A stretch of DNA of 43,022 nt. Origin: Deltaproteobacteria bacterium (lineage in GTDB: Bacteria > Desulfobacterota > Desulfobacteria > Desulfobacterales > Desulfosarcinaceae). The DNA lies in assembly GCA_002747175.1 (NCBI GenBank), contig PDTK01000041.1, forward strand, positions 1 through 43,022, written 5' to 3'. The notes below the pieces were generated by a model that saw only the letters and a list, made by a program, of their open reading frames with translations, had not been told where the DNA came from and ran no database searches. Of this stretch, positions 33,195-42,681 are shown in pieces (the stretch's first letter is position 1; every line of letters begins with the position of its first letter). Position numbers and translations under genes: made by a program.

Positions 33195-34553
33195 ATGGCA
33201 ATTTTGAGTAGACATCTTGTGGCCTCGGGCAGCCTCGAGACCGGCGAGAAGCAACCGCGCCTGCTCCAGGCCTTTCTGGGCACTTGTGTGGGCGTCAGCA
33301 TCGTGGACAAAGTGGCCGGTGTCGGGGGGCTCATTCACCTGCTGCTGCCTGAGCCGGTCGGTCCCGCCGTGGTCGACCAGCCGGGAAAATATGCGACGAC
33401 CGGCATGCCTTGTTTGATAGAACGTTTGACACAAATGGGCGCCACGGCTGAAAACATGCAGGCCGTCATTGCCGGAGGCGCTCTGGTGGGCCCATTGACG
33501 CATCAGGACATGAACCTGGACATCGGCGGCCGTACAGCTGAATTGGCGCTGAAGGTACTCCATGATCAGGGCATTGAGGTGGTAAGATCCGAAACCGGCG
33601 GTTTTTTTACCTGCCGCATCGAACTTGACATGCAATGCTGGAAATGCCGTATCCTGCCCGCTGGCTTCGACGCAGCGGACACCCATAGCGCTCGACCGGA
33701 AATGGCCATGGGAGATATTCAGGAGGGGATTGAAAGCATCCGCCCCATTCCCCAGGTGGCGCTGAAGGTGCTACGGCTGATCGAAGATGATTCCTTCGAC
33801 ATCGGCAAAGTGGCCGATGAGGTGCGCAAGGATCAGGTGATCAGCGCCCGAACCATCCAATTGTGCAATTCGGCCATGTTCACCAAACGCCTCAACGTGG
33901 ACACCCTGGATCACGCGCTGGTTTTTTTGGGCCGCAATCTTTTTATCAAATTGGTCATCGCCGCTGCGGTACAGAGCTACTACGACCAGTGCGGCAATGG
34001 ATACAGCCTGTGCAAAGGGGGGTTGTATCACCATGCGGTGGGCACGGCCGTGACCGCCGAAACCATCGCCCGCCTGACGAATAAAGCGGTCCCCGCCGTG
34101 GCCTACACCGCAGGGTTGCTTCACGATATCGGCAAAGTGGTCCTGGACCAGTATATCGCCGGTGCCTATCCTCTGCTTTACCGCGAATTCCAGGATCGCC
34201 ACATGAACATGATCGAAGCGGAGAACCGCATTTTGAAAGTGGATCACACCCGGGTCGGCGGTCTGCTGGCCGAAAACTGGTCCCTTCCGGAAATTCTGAC
34301 CGATGCCATCCGTTTCCACCACCGGCCGGCAGACAGCCGGAGTGGCAGCCCCATAACGAGCATTGTCTACCTGGCAGACCTTCTCATGTCCCGTTTTCAC
34401 ACCGGGCTCGAACTCGAACGCATGAGCGCCGATAATCTGGGTGAACTGCTGGATGGCCTGGATCTTTCCGCTGACCACTTGAAGGAGGTGGTGGACAAAA
34501 TTCCATCGGCGGTATTCGAACCGGCCGAGTCCACGAGCGGGAATATGAGCTGA
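33195..34553 (+). CDS. CheD-HDOD fusion protein
   Basis: The product has 452 residues in two parts. Residues 1-155 are CheD-like: FLGTCVGVSIVDKVAGVGGLIHLLLPEP contains C31 and H48, the catalytic pair of the chemoreceptor glutamine deamidase, and DIGGRTAELALKVLHDQGIEVVRSETGG follows the family pattern. Residues from about 175 to 400 are an HDOD domain (IRPIPQVALKVLRLIEDDSFDIGKVADEVRKDQ, then TAGLLHDIGKVVLDQY and LPEILTDAIRFHH). HDOD proteins act in signalling and are not proven phosphodiesterases. A deamidase fused to HDOD is unusual. It precedes selA by 26 bases and has a good promoter at 33126. No chemoreceptor or other che gene is in the window. Confidence 0.88.
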   Translation: MAILSRHLVASGSLETGEKQPRLLQAFLGTCVGVSIVDKVAGVGGLIHLLLPEPVGPAVVDQPGKYATTGMPCLIERLTQMGATAENMQAVIAGGALVGPLTHQDMNLDIGGRTAELALKVLHDQGIEVVRSETGGFFTCRIELDMQCWKCRILPAGFDAADTHSARPEMAMGDIQEGIESIRPIPQVALKVLRLIEDDSFDIGKVADEVRKDQVISARTIQLCNSAMFTKRLNVDTLDHALVFLGRNLFIKLVIAAAVQSYYDQCGNGYSLCKGGLYHHAVGTAVTAETIARLTNKAVPAVAYTAGLLHDIGKVVLDQYIAGAYPLLYREFQDRHMNMIEAENRILKVDHTRVGGLLAENWSLPEILTDAIRFHHRPADSRSGSPITSIVYLADLLMSRFHTGLELERMSADNLGELLDGLDLSADHLKEVVDKIPSAVFEPAESTSGNMS

Positions 34554-34579
34554 CCGGGCATTTCCTGAAAGCGAGCACC

Positions 34580-36007
34580 ATGGATGAACACAGACAGAAG
34601 CTGCTGAGACAACTTCCAGGCGTCGATCGAATCCTCGAACACGCCGCCCATGATCCACAGTTGGCAAAAATTCCCAAATCGGTTCTGACGCCGGCCGTTC
34701 GCAGCGTGATCGACGACATGCGCGGCCGGATCATCGCATCGTCTCAATTGCCGGACAGGGCCGATGTTTTCGTCGCGGATTTGTTAGATGCGGCCAGAGA
34801 TGTATGTGCCCGCCGCATGGCCTTCAATCTGAAACGCACCGTCAATGCCACCGGCGTCGTGGTTCACACCAACCTGGGGCGTTCTCTGCTCTCTTCCCGC
34901 GTGGTGGATCACCTAGTGGCCATCTCCGGCCGTTACTCCAATCTCGAATTCGACCTTGCCGCCGGCCGCCGCGGATCCCGCTACAGCGTCGTGGAGGACA
35001 TTTTATGCGAACTGACCGGTGCCGAAGCCGCGCTGGCGGTCAACAACAACGCCGGGGCCGTGTTGCTTTGCCTGGATACCCTGGCCGCCGGACGCGAAGT
35101 GGTGGTGTCCCGGGGGGAACTGGTTGAAATCGGCGGTGCCTTCCGCATTCCGGACGTGATGGTCAAAAGCGGCGCACTTCTCAAGGAGGTCGGCACCACC
35201 AACCGCACCCACCCCCGTGATTATGAACAGGCCATTGGCGAACGAACCGGATTGCTGCTCAAAGCGCATACCAGCAACTACAGCATTGTTGGTTTCACGG
35301 CCGCAGTATCCTTGAAGGATCTGGTGGCCATCGGTCGGCGGCACGCGCTTCCGGTCATGGAAGATCTGGGGTCCGGCACCCTGATCGATTTTTCCAAATA
35401 CGGCCTGGTCAAGGAACCCACGGTCCAGGAATCCCTGGCGGCCGGCATCGACGTGGTGACCTTCAGTGGGGACAAACTGCTGGGCGGTCCCCAGGCCGGC
35501 ATCATTCTGGGCCGCAAAAAGCATATCGAGCGCATCAAATCCAACCCTCTGACCCGTGCACTGCGCATCGACAAAATGACCCTGGCTGCCTTGGAAGCGA
35601 CCTTGCAGATCTACCGTGACGAGCGCCAGGCTGTACAACAGATTCCCACATTGGCCATGCTCACCGCCCCTTTGTCCGTGATTGAAAGCCGGGCCGCCGC
35701 CTTGAAGGCCCTTATCGAAGATCGTTTCGGCGCGGCCATACAGGTGGACTTGTCAGCGTGTACATCCAAGGCCGGCGGCGGTTCATTGCCCCTGTTAAAC
35801 CTGCCCAGCCGCTGTGTCGGCATTCGCGTTGACGGCCTTTCGGCCAACGCGGTCGAACGTTGGCTGCGCACCCACACGCCCGCGATCATCGGCAGAATCG
35901 AAGACGAGCGGTTCATTATGGACGCGCGAACCCTTCAGCAGGATGATTTTTCGATCATCGGGCGGGCACTTACCGAAATGCTGTCAAACATCGATCAGGA
36001 AAGATAA
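34580..36007 (+). CDS. selA: L-seryl-tRNA(Sec) selenium transferase
   Basis: This PLP enzyme converts seryl-tRNA(Sec) to selenocysteinyl-tRNA(Sec) using selenophosphate, so the organism inserts selenocysteine at UGA. The 475 residues contain the N-terminal tRNA-binding region (LLRQLPGVDRIL), then RTVNATGVVVHTNLGRSLLS, YSNLEFDLAAGRRGSRYS, and AALAVNNNAGAVLLCL. The PLP-lysine motif is VVTFSGDKLLGGPQAGIILG near residue 300, followed by NPLTRALRIDKMTLAALEATL. Length and motifs are canonical. selB and selD are not in the window. It sits inside an apparent operon with CheD-HDOD before it and a TPR protein four bases after it. Confidence 0.97.
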   Translation: MDEHRQKLLRQLPGVDRILEHAAHDPQLAKIPKSVLTPAVRSVIDDMRGRIIASSQLPDRADVFVADLLDAARDVCARRMAFNLKRTVNATGVVVHTNLGRSLLSSRVVDHLVAISGRYSNLEFDLAAGRRGSRYSVVEDILCELTGAEAALAVNNNAGAVLLCLDTLAAGREVVVSRGELVEIGGAFRIPDVMVKSGALLKEVGTTNRTHPRDYEQAIGERTGLLLKAHTSNYSIVGFTAAVSLKDLVAIGRRHALPVMEDLGSGTLIDFSKYGLVKEPTVQESLAAGIDVVTFSGDKLLGGPQAGIILGRKKHIERIKSNPLTRALRIDKMTLAALEATLQIYRDERQAVQQIPTLAMLTAPLSVIESRAAALKALIEDRFGAAIQVDLSACTSKAGGGSLPLLNLPSRCVGIRVDGLSANAVERWLRTHTPAIIGRIEDERFIMDARTLQQDDFSIIGRALTEMLSNIDQER

Positions 36008-36011
36008 CGCC

Positions 36012-37367
36012 ATGTCACGGCAAACCCCGGAACTGCTCAAGAATCGCAGCGCATCTCAGGAATTCCTCTTTTCTCGCCTCCAGGGAACCCCGTCTGTCGA
36101 AAGCCAACGGCAGACAACTGCGGTATCCCCGGATGTTGGCCCCAGGGATCACCCATCGCCACCAGCCGCAGGCCAGGCGCTGGACTGGCAGGGACTTGTC
36201 CATGCCATCGACACCACTTTTGGTTCCGTCACCAGACTCTGCGTTGCCATGTTGCAGTTTGATGCATTGGCGGATGTGCAGGGTACGGACGAACAGCCCG
36301 GCAAAGCAGCGGACCCGGAATTTGTGGATATCGCCTGCCAGGAATCCGGTGGTATATGGGCACGCGTCGACGAATGCCGTTTGGCCCTGGCCATACCCCA
36401 TCTGGATGTTGACGCCGGCCGGCGCATGGTGCGGCGAATCCAGCAGCGTTACGCAGACAGCGGCACTGCACCGATTACCGCCGGTGTGGCTTTTTACCCC
36501 ACAACCCGTTACACCCGCTCACAACTGGTCGACAATGCCCACAAGGCCCTGGTACATGCCGGTTTTTTCGGTCCGGGAAGCCTTACCTGTTTCGATGCGG
36601 TCAGCCTGAATATCAGCGGCGACCGTTTGTACCAGGATGGTGACATCCAAGGTGCCGTGGACGAATTCAAACAGGGGTTGCTCATGGATCCCACCGAGGC
36701 GAACCTGCATAACAGCCTGGGGGTATGTTATGGCGTGCTCGGTGACACGCAAAAAGCGCTGGAAGCTTTCGAAACCGCCATGTGGCTGGCACCGGAAAAT
36801 GTGATGGCCGTTTACAACAAGGGCTATGTGCTCCTGCAATCGGGCCAATATGAACAGGCCCGGGAAGCACTGCTGAAAGCCGATGCCATCGAAGGCGGTG
36901 TTTTCGAGGTGGTCTTCCACTTGGGTCAGTTGTTCATGCGCATGAAACAAGCCGATAAGGCCCGTCCTTATCTGGAATCGTCTACCCGGGCCAACAACCG
37001 CTGTGGCCCTGCCTTTCGGTCTTTAGGGGAATGCCTGGACGAACTGAATCTCGGCAAAGAAGCCATCCAGGCTTACAAGGGCGCCATTAAGATCAATCCC
37101 GCCGATGCACAGGCATTGTCCGCTGTGGGCCGGCTGTACACCCAGCGGGGAGAAAGCCTGGACGTCGCCTCGGTAATGTGTGAACAGAGCGTGCAACTGG
37201 AACCGGACAACGGCCTGTTCCGCCACCGCCTGGGTCAGGCCTATCTGTCCAGGGGAAAACTGGATCGCGCCCTGGCCGAATTTGAACGGGCTGTCGAACT
37301 GGGCCATGACAGCCAGGCTTACATCCAAAAGACACAAGATCGCATGATTGCTGCCCGGGCCTCCTGA
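36012..37367 (+). CDS. Degenerate GGDEF-like domain fused to TPR repeats
   Basis: The product has 451 residues from the ATG at 36012, four bases after selA; the frame is open further back but overlaps selA. After a variable N-terminus (about 1-60), residues 60-200 follow the outline of a GGDEF domain (ITAGVAFYPTTRYTRSQLVDNAHKALVHAG resembles the SxGxA...LxxxADxALYxAK end), yet no GGDEF signature is present, so it should be catalytically dead. From about residue 205, at least six TPR units follow (LYQDGDIQGAVDEFKQGLLMDPTEANLHNSLGVCYGVLGDTQKALEAFETAMWLAPEN and onward), a scaffold for protein contacts. The partner is unknown. Its position directly behind selA is probably operon convenience. Confidence 0.78.
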   Translation: MSRQTPELLKNRSASQEFLFSRLQGTPSVESQRQTTAVSPDVGPRDHPSPPAAGQALDWQGLVHAIDTTFGSVTRLCVAMLQFDALADVQGTDEQPGKAADPEFVDIACQESGGIWARVDECRLALAIPHLDVDAGRRMVRRIQQRYADSGTAPITAGVAFYPTTRYTRSQLVDNAHKALVHAGFFGPGSLTCFDAVSLNISGDRLYQDGDIQGAVDEFKQGLLMDPTEANLHNSLGVCYGVLGDTQKALEAFETAMWLAPENVMAVYNKGYVLLQSGQYEQAREALLKADAIEGGVFEVVFHLGQLFMRMKQADKARPYLESSTRANNRCGPAFRSLGECLDELNLGKEAIQAYKGAIKINPADAQALSAVGRLYTQRGESLDVASVMCEQSVQLEPDNGLFRHRLGQAYLSRGKLDRALAEFERAVELGHDSQAYIQKTQDRMIAARAS

Positions 37368-37444
37368 GAATTGGCCAGGAACACAGGCCCCGTTTCCTTC
37401 ATTGCGGATGAAATCCACCAATAGTGCTTGTTATCGACGGGTTC

Positions 37445-37487
37445 GTGCTTATTGTTACGGAGCACTTCCGGTTTCTACCCAAACCGG
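37445..37487 (+). terminator. Tandem hairpins between the TPR gene and the FmdB-like gene
   Basis: GTGCT (37445-37449) pairs with AGCAC (37461-37465). Immediately after it, CCGGTTT (37468-37474) pairs exactly with AAACCGG (37481-37487). No T-run follows, so attenuation or mRNA processing is as likely as termination. The rest of the 200-base gap holds no gene. Confidence 0.4.
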
Positions 37488-37570
37488 ACAAACCCTAATT
37501 CCCGCCACGGCGGTTGACATCAATTGTGGCCGTTCCTGTAACGCGCCCATTAAAAAGGAGTTTCCAGTCC

Positions 37571-37804
37571 ATGCCCATCTATGAGTATAGCTGTAACGGA
37601 TGCGGTCAAAAATTCGAATACTTGGTATTGGCCGGCAGCGAGCCGACGGAATGCCCGGCCTGCAAGGCCAGGACAGTCAACCGACTCATGTCTGCCTGTG
37701 GTTTTGTCAGCAAGGGCGGCGGAGGGGAGACGATCAGCACCTCGGCTTCTTCATCGTCCTGTTCAAGTTGCAGCGCCTCCAGTTGTGCCGGGTGTGGGCA
37801 CTGA
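37571..37804 (+). CDS. FmdB-family zinc-ribbon protein
   Basis: The 77 residues begin MPIYEYSCNGCGQKFEYL with the first CxxC pair. The second pair is in TECPACKARTVNRLMS, forming a zinc ribbon. A Gly- and Ser/Cys-rich tail follows (ISTSASSSSCSSCSASSC), ending AGCGH. FmdB-type proteins are widespread putative regulators, first named beside formamidase genes, and no firm function is known. AAGGAG lies ten bases before the ATG. The stop overlaps the hemC start (TGATG), so the two are translationally coupled. Confidence 0.9.
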   Translation: MPIYEYSCNGCGQKFEYLVLAGSEPTECPACKARTVNRLMSACGFVSKGGGGETISTSASSSSCSSCSASSCAGCGH

Positions 37805-38739
37805 TGGCACACCGGACGATTACCATTGGTACCCGGGGCAGTCAACTGGCATTGTGGCAGGCCAATTGGGCCAAAGACGCCATCAATCGTTCGCATCCGG
37901 ACATTCCCGTCGAACTGGCCATCATCAAAACCAAGGGGGACAAGATCTTGGATGTTCCCCTGGCCAAGGTGGGCGGCAAAGGCTTGTTCGTCAAAGAAAT
38001 TGAACAGGCCCTGCTGGACGGCCGTATTGACCTTGCCGTACACAGCATGAAGGACATGCCTGCGGAAATTCCCGAGGGGCTGTGCATCGGTGCCATTCCC
38101 CGACGCGGAGAACCCCGTGATGCGCTGATCACCCGATCCGGACAGCTGTTGGACGACCTGCCCCTCGGCGCCCGGGTGGGCACCAGCAGCCTGCGGCGCG
38201 GTGCCCAATTGCTGCATCGCCGCTCCGATCTGACCATCGTGTCGCTCAGGGGAAGCTTGGAGACCCGCTTGAAGAAACTGGAAACCGAAGGCTTGGACGC
38301 CATCGTACTGGCCGCAGCGGGTATCCGGCGAATGGGCCTTACCGACCGCATCACACAGGTGCTGGATGAAAGCGTCATGCTTCCCGCTGTCGGTCAGGGG
38401 GCATTGTGCGTCGAGAGCCGGGTGGCGGACGATACCGTTGCGCCGTTGCTGGCGCCCATGGACGACGGACCGACCCGTGCAGTGGTCCTGGGCGAACGCG
38501 CGTTTTTGAACCGACTGGAAGGCGGTTGTCAGGTACCCATTGCCGGCCACGGGCACCTGGATGGCGGATCCTTTCTGCTGACCGGACTGGTCTGCGATGT
38601 GGACGGTACCCAAATGGTCAAAGCGACCCGGTCCGGACCCGCGGACCAGAGTGAAGCGATCGGACGCGAACTGGCGGAGAGGCTTCTGGACGAAGGCGCT
38701 GCCCGCATCCTGGAAAGATTGTACCAACATGCAGACTGA
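37804..38739 (+). CDS. hemC: Hydroxymethylbilane synthase (porphobilinogen deaminase)
   Basis: This cytosolic enzyme joins four porphobilinogens into hydroxymethylbilane for heme, siroheme and corrinoid synthesis. The 311 residues start TITIGTRGSQLALWQANW. GGKGLFVKEIEQALLDGRIDLAVHSMKDMP follows with the catalytic Asp (DLAVHSMKD), then GTSSLRRGAQLL, LRGSLETRL, and the dipyrromethane-binding Cys in LNRLEGGCQVPIAGHG near residue 242. The start overlaps the FmdB-like stop by one base, and the end overlaps the next gene by 11 bases, so a tight tetrapyrrole operon is evident. Confidence 0.97.
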   Translation: MAHRTITIGTRGSQLALWQANWAKDAINRSHPDIPVELAIIKTKGDKILDVPLAKVGGKGLFVKEIEQALLDGRIDLAVHSMKDMPAEIPEGLCIGAIPRRGEPRDALITRSGQLLDDLPLGARVGTSSLRRGAQLLHRRSDLTIVSLRGSLETRLKKLETEGLDAIVLAAAGIRRMGLTDRITQVLDESVMLPAVGQGALCVESRVADDTVAPLLAPMDDGPTRAVVLGERAFLNRLEGGCQVPIAGHGHLDGGSFLLTGLVCDVDGTQMVKATRSGPADQSEAIGRELAERLLDEGAARILERLYQHAD

Positions 38740-40252
38740 ATCCCAGACCGGAACGGTTTTCCTCGTGGGCGCCGGCCCCGGCGATCCCGGATTGATTACC
38801 GTCAAGGGTGTCGATTGTATCAACCGTGCCGATGTCGTGGTATACGACTACCTGGCATCCCCCGCCCTGCTGGTCCATGCCAATCCAAAGGCAGAAATGA
38901 TTTACGTGGGCAAAAAAGGCGGGGACCACACCCTGCCCCAGGAAGGCATCAATGCGCTCATCGTGGAGAAAGCCGCCCAGGGAAAAACGGTGGCACGGCT
39001 TAAAGGCGGGGATCCTTTCATTTTCGGGCGCGGCGGGGAAGAGGCCGAAGTGCTTGTCGAGGCCGGCATTCCCTTCGAGGTGATTCCAGGGGTCACCGCT
39101 GCCATCGGCGCATCGGCCTACGCCGGCATTCCTTTGACCCATCGGGATTACACTTCCGATGTGGCCTTTGTCACCGGCCACGAAGACCCAAACAAAGCCG
39201 CGTCCAGCATCGACTGGCCGGCCCTGGCAACGGGGATCGGGACCCTCGTGTTTTTCATGGGTGTTAAAAATCTGGCTGCCATCGTCTCCAACCTGACCGC
39301 CAACGGCCGGCCGGCCGACACGCCGGTGGCGGTGATCCGCTGGGGCACCACGCCACGCCAGAAAACGGTCACCGGAACCCTGGCGACCATTGTGGATATC
39401 GTCCGTAACGCCGGTATCAAAGCCCCTGCCATCATTATCGTGGGCGGTGTGGTCAACCTCAGAAAAACCATGCGCTGGTTCGAAAACCGGCCCCTGCTGG
39501 GTCGGCGGATCGTGGTCACCCGTGCCCGCGAACAGGCCAGCGGACTGGTTCACCAGCTTTCCGAACTGGGTGCAGAATGCATCCAATGCCCAACGATCCA
39601 GGTGGTGCCGCCAGCCGACTGGGGCCCGGTGGATGCCGCCATCGACAATCTGACCGGGTATGATTGGGTCGTTTTTACCAGTGTGAACGGCGTCGAACGG
39701 TTCTTTCAGCGTCTGTTCGAACGGGGGCTGGATACGCGCGTCCTGGGTCATGTCAAGACCGCCAGCATCGGTCCGGCAACGGCTGAGCGCCTCAAGGCCT
39801 GGGGAATTATCAGCGATATCGTTCCCCAAAGCTACCGTGCCGAATCGATTGTAGAAGCATTTACCGATTTCTCTGTCAATGGAAAGGCCATTTTGCTTCC
39901 CAGGGCCAAGGAAGCCCGCAGTGTGCTTCCCGTCGAACTGACCCGCATGGGTGCCCGCCTGGACGAGGTGACTGTTTACCGCACGCAGCAAGCGCAAACC
40001 GACGCGGCGGAATTGGTTCGGCGCCTGGCTGCCGGCAGCATCGATATGGTTACTTTCACCAGTTCTTCCACGGTTAAGAATTTCCATGGACTGTTGCCTG
40101 CTGATCGTTTCGACCGCCTGATGCAAGGCGTCAAAGTGGCCAGTATCGGTCCGATAACCTCCCAAACGGCACGGGATCTTGGCTTTACCGTAGATATGGA
40201 AGCTGAAACCTTCACCATCCCCGGACTCATTGAAGTCATCGTGTCCGGCTGA
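38729..40252 (+). CDS. cobA-hemD: Fused uroporphyrinogen-III methyltransferase / uroporphyrinogen-III synthase
   Basis: This bifunctional protein of 507 residues makes uroporphyrinogen III and methylates it to precorrin-2. Residues 1 to about 245 are the SAM-dependent CobA/SUMT part: [72 protein letters not shown], and FFMGVKNL. From about 255, [28 protein letters not shown] opens the HemD part, with [16 protein letters not shown] and a [11 protein letters not shown] block. The fusion is common in Desulfobacterota and clostridia and feeds siroheme, cobalamin and alternative (Ahb) heme synthesis. The start at 38729 overlaps hemC. A convincing ribosome site is not needed if translation is coupled. 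Confidence 0.95.
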   Translation: MQTESQTGTVFLVGAGPGDPGLITVKGVDCINRADVVVYDYLASPALLVHANPKAEMIYVGKKGGDHTLPQEGINALIVEKAAQGKTVARLKGGDPFIFGRGGEEAEVLVEAGIPFEVIPGVTAAIGASAYAGIPLTHRDYTSDVAFVTGHEDPNKAASSIDWPALATGIGTLVFFMGVKNLAAIVSNLTANGRPADTPVAVIRWGTTPRQKTVTGTLATIVDIVRNAGIKAPAIIIVGGVVNLRKTMRWFENRPLLGRRIVVTRAREQASGLVHQLSELGAECIQCPTIQVVPPADWGPVDAAIDNLTGYDWVVFTSVNGVERFFQRLFERGLDTRVLGHVKTASIGPATAERLKAWGIISDIVPQSYRAESIVEAFTDFSVNGKAILLPRAKEARSVLPVELTRMGARLDEVTVYRTQQAQTDAAELVRRLAAGSIDMVTFTSSSTVKNFHGLLPADRFDRLMQGVKVASIGPITSQTARDLGFTVDMEAETFTIPGLIEVIVSG

Positions 40253-40277
40253 CGACCCGTTTCGCGGTCACGAGAAA

Positions 40278-41294
40278 ATGGAACAAGCACGCATGGGAAA
40301 AAACGCACTCAACCCGCTGGTGGACCGTGAAGCGCGTCACCTGAACTATCTGCGCATTTCCATCACCGATCGTTGCAACCTCAGGTGCCTGTACTGCGTG
40401 CCCGAAGGCCGAATCCCCAAACTTGATCATGCCGATATTCTCAGCTACGAAGAGATTCTGCGGCTGGTGAAGATCGGCATTACCCTTGGCATCCGGAAAG
40501 TCCGCATTACCGGTGGAGAACCGCTGGTGCGCAAAGGTGCCGTCGCGTTCCTGGCCCGCTTGAAGCAGATCCGGGAGCTGGAAGATGTTTCCCTGACCAC
40601 CAATGGTATTCTGCTGAAAACCTGCGCCCGTCACGTCTTCGATGCCGGCATTCGCCGGATCAACGTCAGCCTGGACACATTGGATCGTAAAAAATATGCC
40701 CATATTACCGGTTACGACCAATTCGACAGGGTGTGGGAAGGGATTCAATCGGCCCTCGACATCGGCTTTTCCCCAATTAAAATCAATGTCGTGGCCATGC
40801 GGGGCATCAATGATGACGAAATCCTTCAGTTCGCCGAACTGGCCCGCACCTATCCCTTTCATGTCCGATTTATCGAATACATGCCCATTGGCAACAGCCG
40901 GACCACCACGCGGGATCAGCTCCTGACACCGGAAATTCAATCGCGGATCTCCTCTCTGGGAACCCTGACGCCGCTGAAGCCGGAGCATCATGACGGTCCT
41001 GCCAGACGATTCAAACTGTCCGGGGCCGTAGGAGAAATCGGTTTCATCAGCGCATTGAGCCATCATTTCTGCCAACGCTGCAATCGGCTTCGCCTGACGG
41101 CGGACGGAAAACTCCGTGCCTGTCTGTTGTCGGATCATCACAACGACCTCAGAGTGGCACTTCGAAACGGCGCATCCGACGAAACCCTTGCCGATATTTT
41201 TCGCCTTTCGGTGAAAAAAAAGGCGGCCCGGCATTCATTGAACAGTCCCTGTAAAACGGGTATCAATAGCCAGATGCAGGGCATCGGCGGGTGA
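40278..41294 (+). CDS. moaA: GTP 3',8-cyclase (molybdenum cofactor synthesis)
   Basis: This radical SAM enzyme converts GTP to 3',8-cyclo-GTP, the first step of molybdopterin synthesis. In the 338 residues the N-terminal cluster motif CX3CX2C is at C33, C37 and C40 (DRCNLRCLYC). ITGGEPLVRKG follows. The second cluster is bound by the C-terminal CX2CX13C in HHFCQRCNRLRLTADGKLRACL. The typical end with a double glycine (QGIGG), needed for activation, is present. The start is taken at 40278; 40293 is an alternative, and the frame also runs back into cobA-hemD. It sits 25 bases after the tetrapyrrole genes and no other moa genes follow. Confidence 0.95.
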   Translation: MEQARMGKNALNPLVDREARHLNYLRISITDRCNLRCLYCVPEGRIPKLDHADILSYEEILRLVKIGITLGIRKVRITGGEPLVRKGAVAFLARLKQIRELEDVSLTTNGILLKTCARHVFDAGIRRINVSLDTLDRKKYAHITGYDQFDRVWEGIQSALDIGFSPIKINVVAMRGINDDEILQFAELARTYPFHVRFIEYMPIGNSRTTTRDQLLTPEIQSRISSLGTLTPLKPEHHDGPARRFKLSGAVGEIGFISALSHHFCQRCNRLRLTADGKLRACLLSDHHNDLRVALRNGASDETLADIFRLSVKKKAARHSLNSPCKTGINSQMQGIGG

Positions 41295-41457
41295 CAAAAA
41301 TCACCACCACACCTTTTCCCTTGTGGTTGACCGCAAGAATCCTGCGGGCTAAAGTATCGGGTCCATCATGCCGATAGCTGATGTCAATGGGAACAGCAAT
41401 CATTCATTCGGTAAACATTGCCGCAACGAATTCACATCAACCATAGACAGGAAAAGC

Positions 41458-41958
41458 ATGCCGGAATCTCTTACCTCGACAAATGCTCCAGATGAGCGAA
41501 AGAACCTGGTCGACTTCATCATCAATTTACCGCTGTTTGAATTTTTGGAAATGGATCAACTGGCCGAAGTGGCGGCGAATATGGAATTTGTCTGTCTCAA
41601 AGCGGGGGAGGTGCTTTTCAAAGAATGGGACAAAGCTGATTTTGTGTGTTTTGTCGAATCCGGTGAACTAGACGTCACCAAAAAAAATGGCCCTGATACC
41701 AGCGCCACCATGGCCACTCTCAAGCGCGGCCGCTCCATCGGAGAGATGTCGATAATCAATAATTTTCCGCGTTCATCAACGGTCGTCGCCCGATCTGAGG
41801 TGCGAATAGCCGTATTCCGTCGGGATCAGTTCGAAGTAATCCTGGAACAACAGGTGGCCATCGGTGTCAATATTCTTAAAGGACTGGCCAATCTGCTCAG
41901 CATCAACTTGCAAAAGGCCTCCAGCCGTCTCGCGGACAATATGCTTCCCCTGGGCTGA
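41458..41958 (+). CDS. Cyclic-nucleotide-binding-domain protein without output domain
   Basis: The 166 residues form a Crp-type effector domain: LVDFIINLPLFEFLEMDQLAEVAANMEFVCLKAGEVLFKEWDKADFVCFVESGELDV, then the phosphate-cassette region LKRGRSIGEMSIINNFPRSSTVVARSEVRIAVF. In the cassette, SIGEMSI-PRSSTV keeps the Glu and the Arg that bind cyclic-nucleotide phosphate in true sensors. There is no DNA-binding helix-turn-helix; a helical end (INLQKASSRLADNMLPLG) follows. AGGA six bases upstream favours the ATG at 41458 over the one at 41368. It could be a regulatory subunit acting through protein contact. Confidence 0.85.
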   Translation: MPESLTSTNAPDERKNLVDFIINLPLFEFLEMDQLAEVAANMEFVCLKAGEVLFKEWDKADFVCFVESGELDVTKKNGPDTSATMATLKRGRSIGEMSIINNFPRSSTVVARSEVRIAVFRRDQFEVILEQQVAIGVNILKGLANLLSINLQKASSRLADNMLPLG

Positions 41959-41999
41959 CCCCCCCATCGCTGTGGCCACAGGCCATCAGCCAAATCAGA

Positions 42000-42302
42000 T
42001 CAGTCCGCTTCCTCCTCATAGGCCATCTCTGCACTGTCCTCCCACTTCCGGACCATGCTTTCGGATGCGAGGCCTCTCTCGACAATGATATCTCCAATGC
42101 CCGCCCATCGAAGTACATCCACCTTCAAAATGGTCTCCGGCCGCATGTTTTCAAGGCTGAAAAACGTGTATTTAAGGGTCAATTCCTCCTTGGGAAGCAC
42201 GGAAAACGATCGTTTGTAATAAACGAAATGATTGCTCATCAGGTAGTATCCAATGGCAATGATCACACCGAATACAATATATTTCTTGATCTGGCCCCAC
42301 AT
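42000..42302 (-). CDS. Small membrane-anchored protein of unknown function
   Basis: The 100 residues start with a membrane helix ([15 protein letters not shown], about 8-22), followed by a soluble C-terminal part with [53 protein letters not shown] and an acidic end. GGAGGT lies seven bases upstream of the ATG, a strong signal that it is expressed. I recognise no family. It is transcribed toward the cyclic-nucleotide-binding gene, which ends 41 bases away. Confidence 0.7.
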   Translation of the reverse strand: MWGQIKKYIVFGVIIAIGYYLMSNHFVYYKRSFSVLPKEELTLKYTFFSLENMRPETILKVDVLRWAGIGDIIVERGLASESMVRKWEDSAEMAYEEEAD

Positions 42303-42467
42303 AAATAGACCTCCACACGTGGATTGTCATCCCTGTACATGCCGTATCATCATCGTTGCGAGCTGATATCCAAAATCGACATGATCGCCTTTGTCCGAAA
42401 AAACTCCAATAGATCATTAAAAGTTTTATTAAGATTTTAATATACTGAATTTATAAAAGAATCAAGA

Positions 42468-42608
42468 TCAATTTTCCAGTGTGCGGCCGACCTTTCCGAA
42501 AATGCCGGATGCACACCAGGTCGATTTTATGAGCCGCGATCCGCTTGCGTTGGCTCCACATTTCGGGCAATAATTGTCGATCCGATGGATACTTTGTTTG
42601 AACGCTCT
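42468..42608 (-). other. Possible zinc-ribbon ORF remnant
   Basis: A leftward frame reads RAFKQSIHRIDNYCPKCGANASGSR, with a CxxC pair and two later cysteine-free stretches ending VGRTLEN. The open frame extends back to 42668 but that part lies in the terminator hairpin, so a true start is unclear. It could be a small zinc protein or the tail of a lost gene. The roughly 380 bases from 42303 to 42681 otherwise hold only that terminator. Confidence 0.25.
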
Positions 42609-42618
42609 GGCCGGACGT

Positions 42619-42661
42619 AAAAAAGGGATGCCCTCAACTTTGCGAGGAAATCCCTTTTTTT
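42619..42661 (-). terminator. Intrinsic terminator of the cold-shock gene
   Basis: AAAAAAGGGAT (42619-42629) pairs with ATCCCTTTTTT (42650-42660). Read leftward, it lies about 20 bases after the cold-shock stop, and the stem arm ends in a T-run, as an intrinsic terminator should. Confidence 0.75.
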
Positions 42662-42681
42662 GAACCAAGCAAGGAAAAACG

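Noticed and set aside
37606..38823. 405-codon open frame antisense to hemC
   Set aside because: Shadow of hemC; no motifs.
38618..40165. 515-codon open frame antisense to cobA-hemD
   Set aside because: The plus-strand gene has full family motifs; the antisense product has none and is Gly/His/Arg-rich as expected of a shadow in GC-rich DNA.
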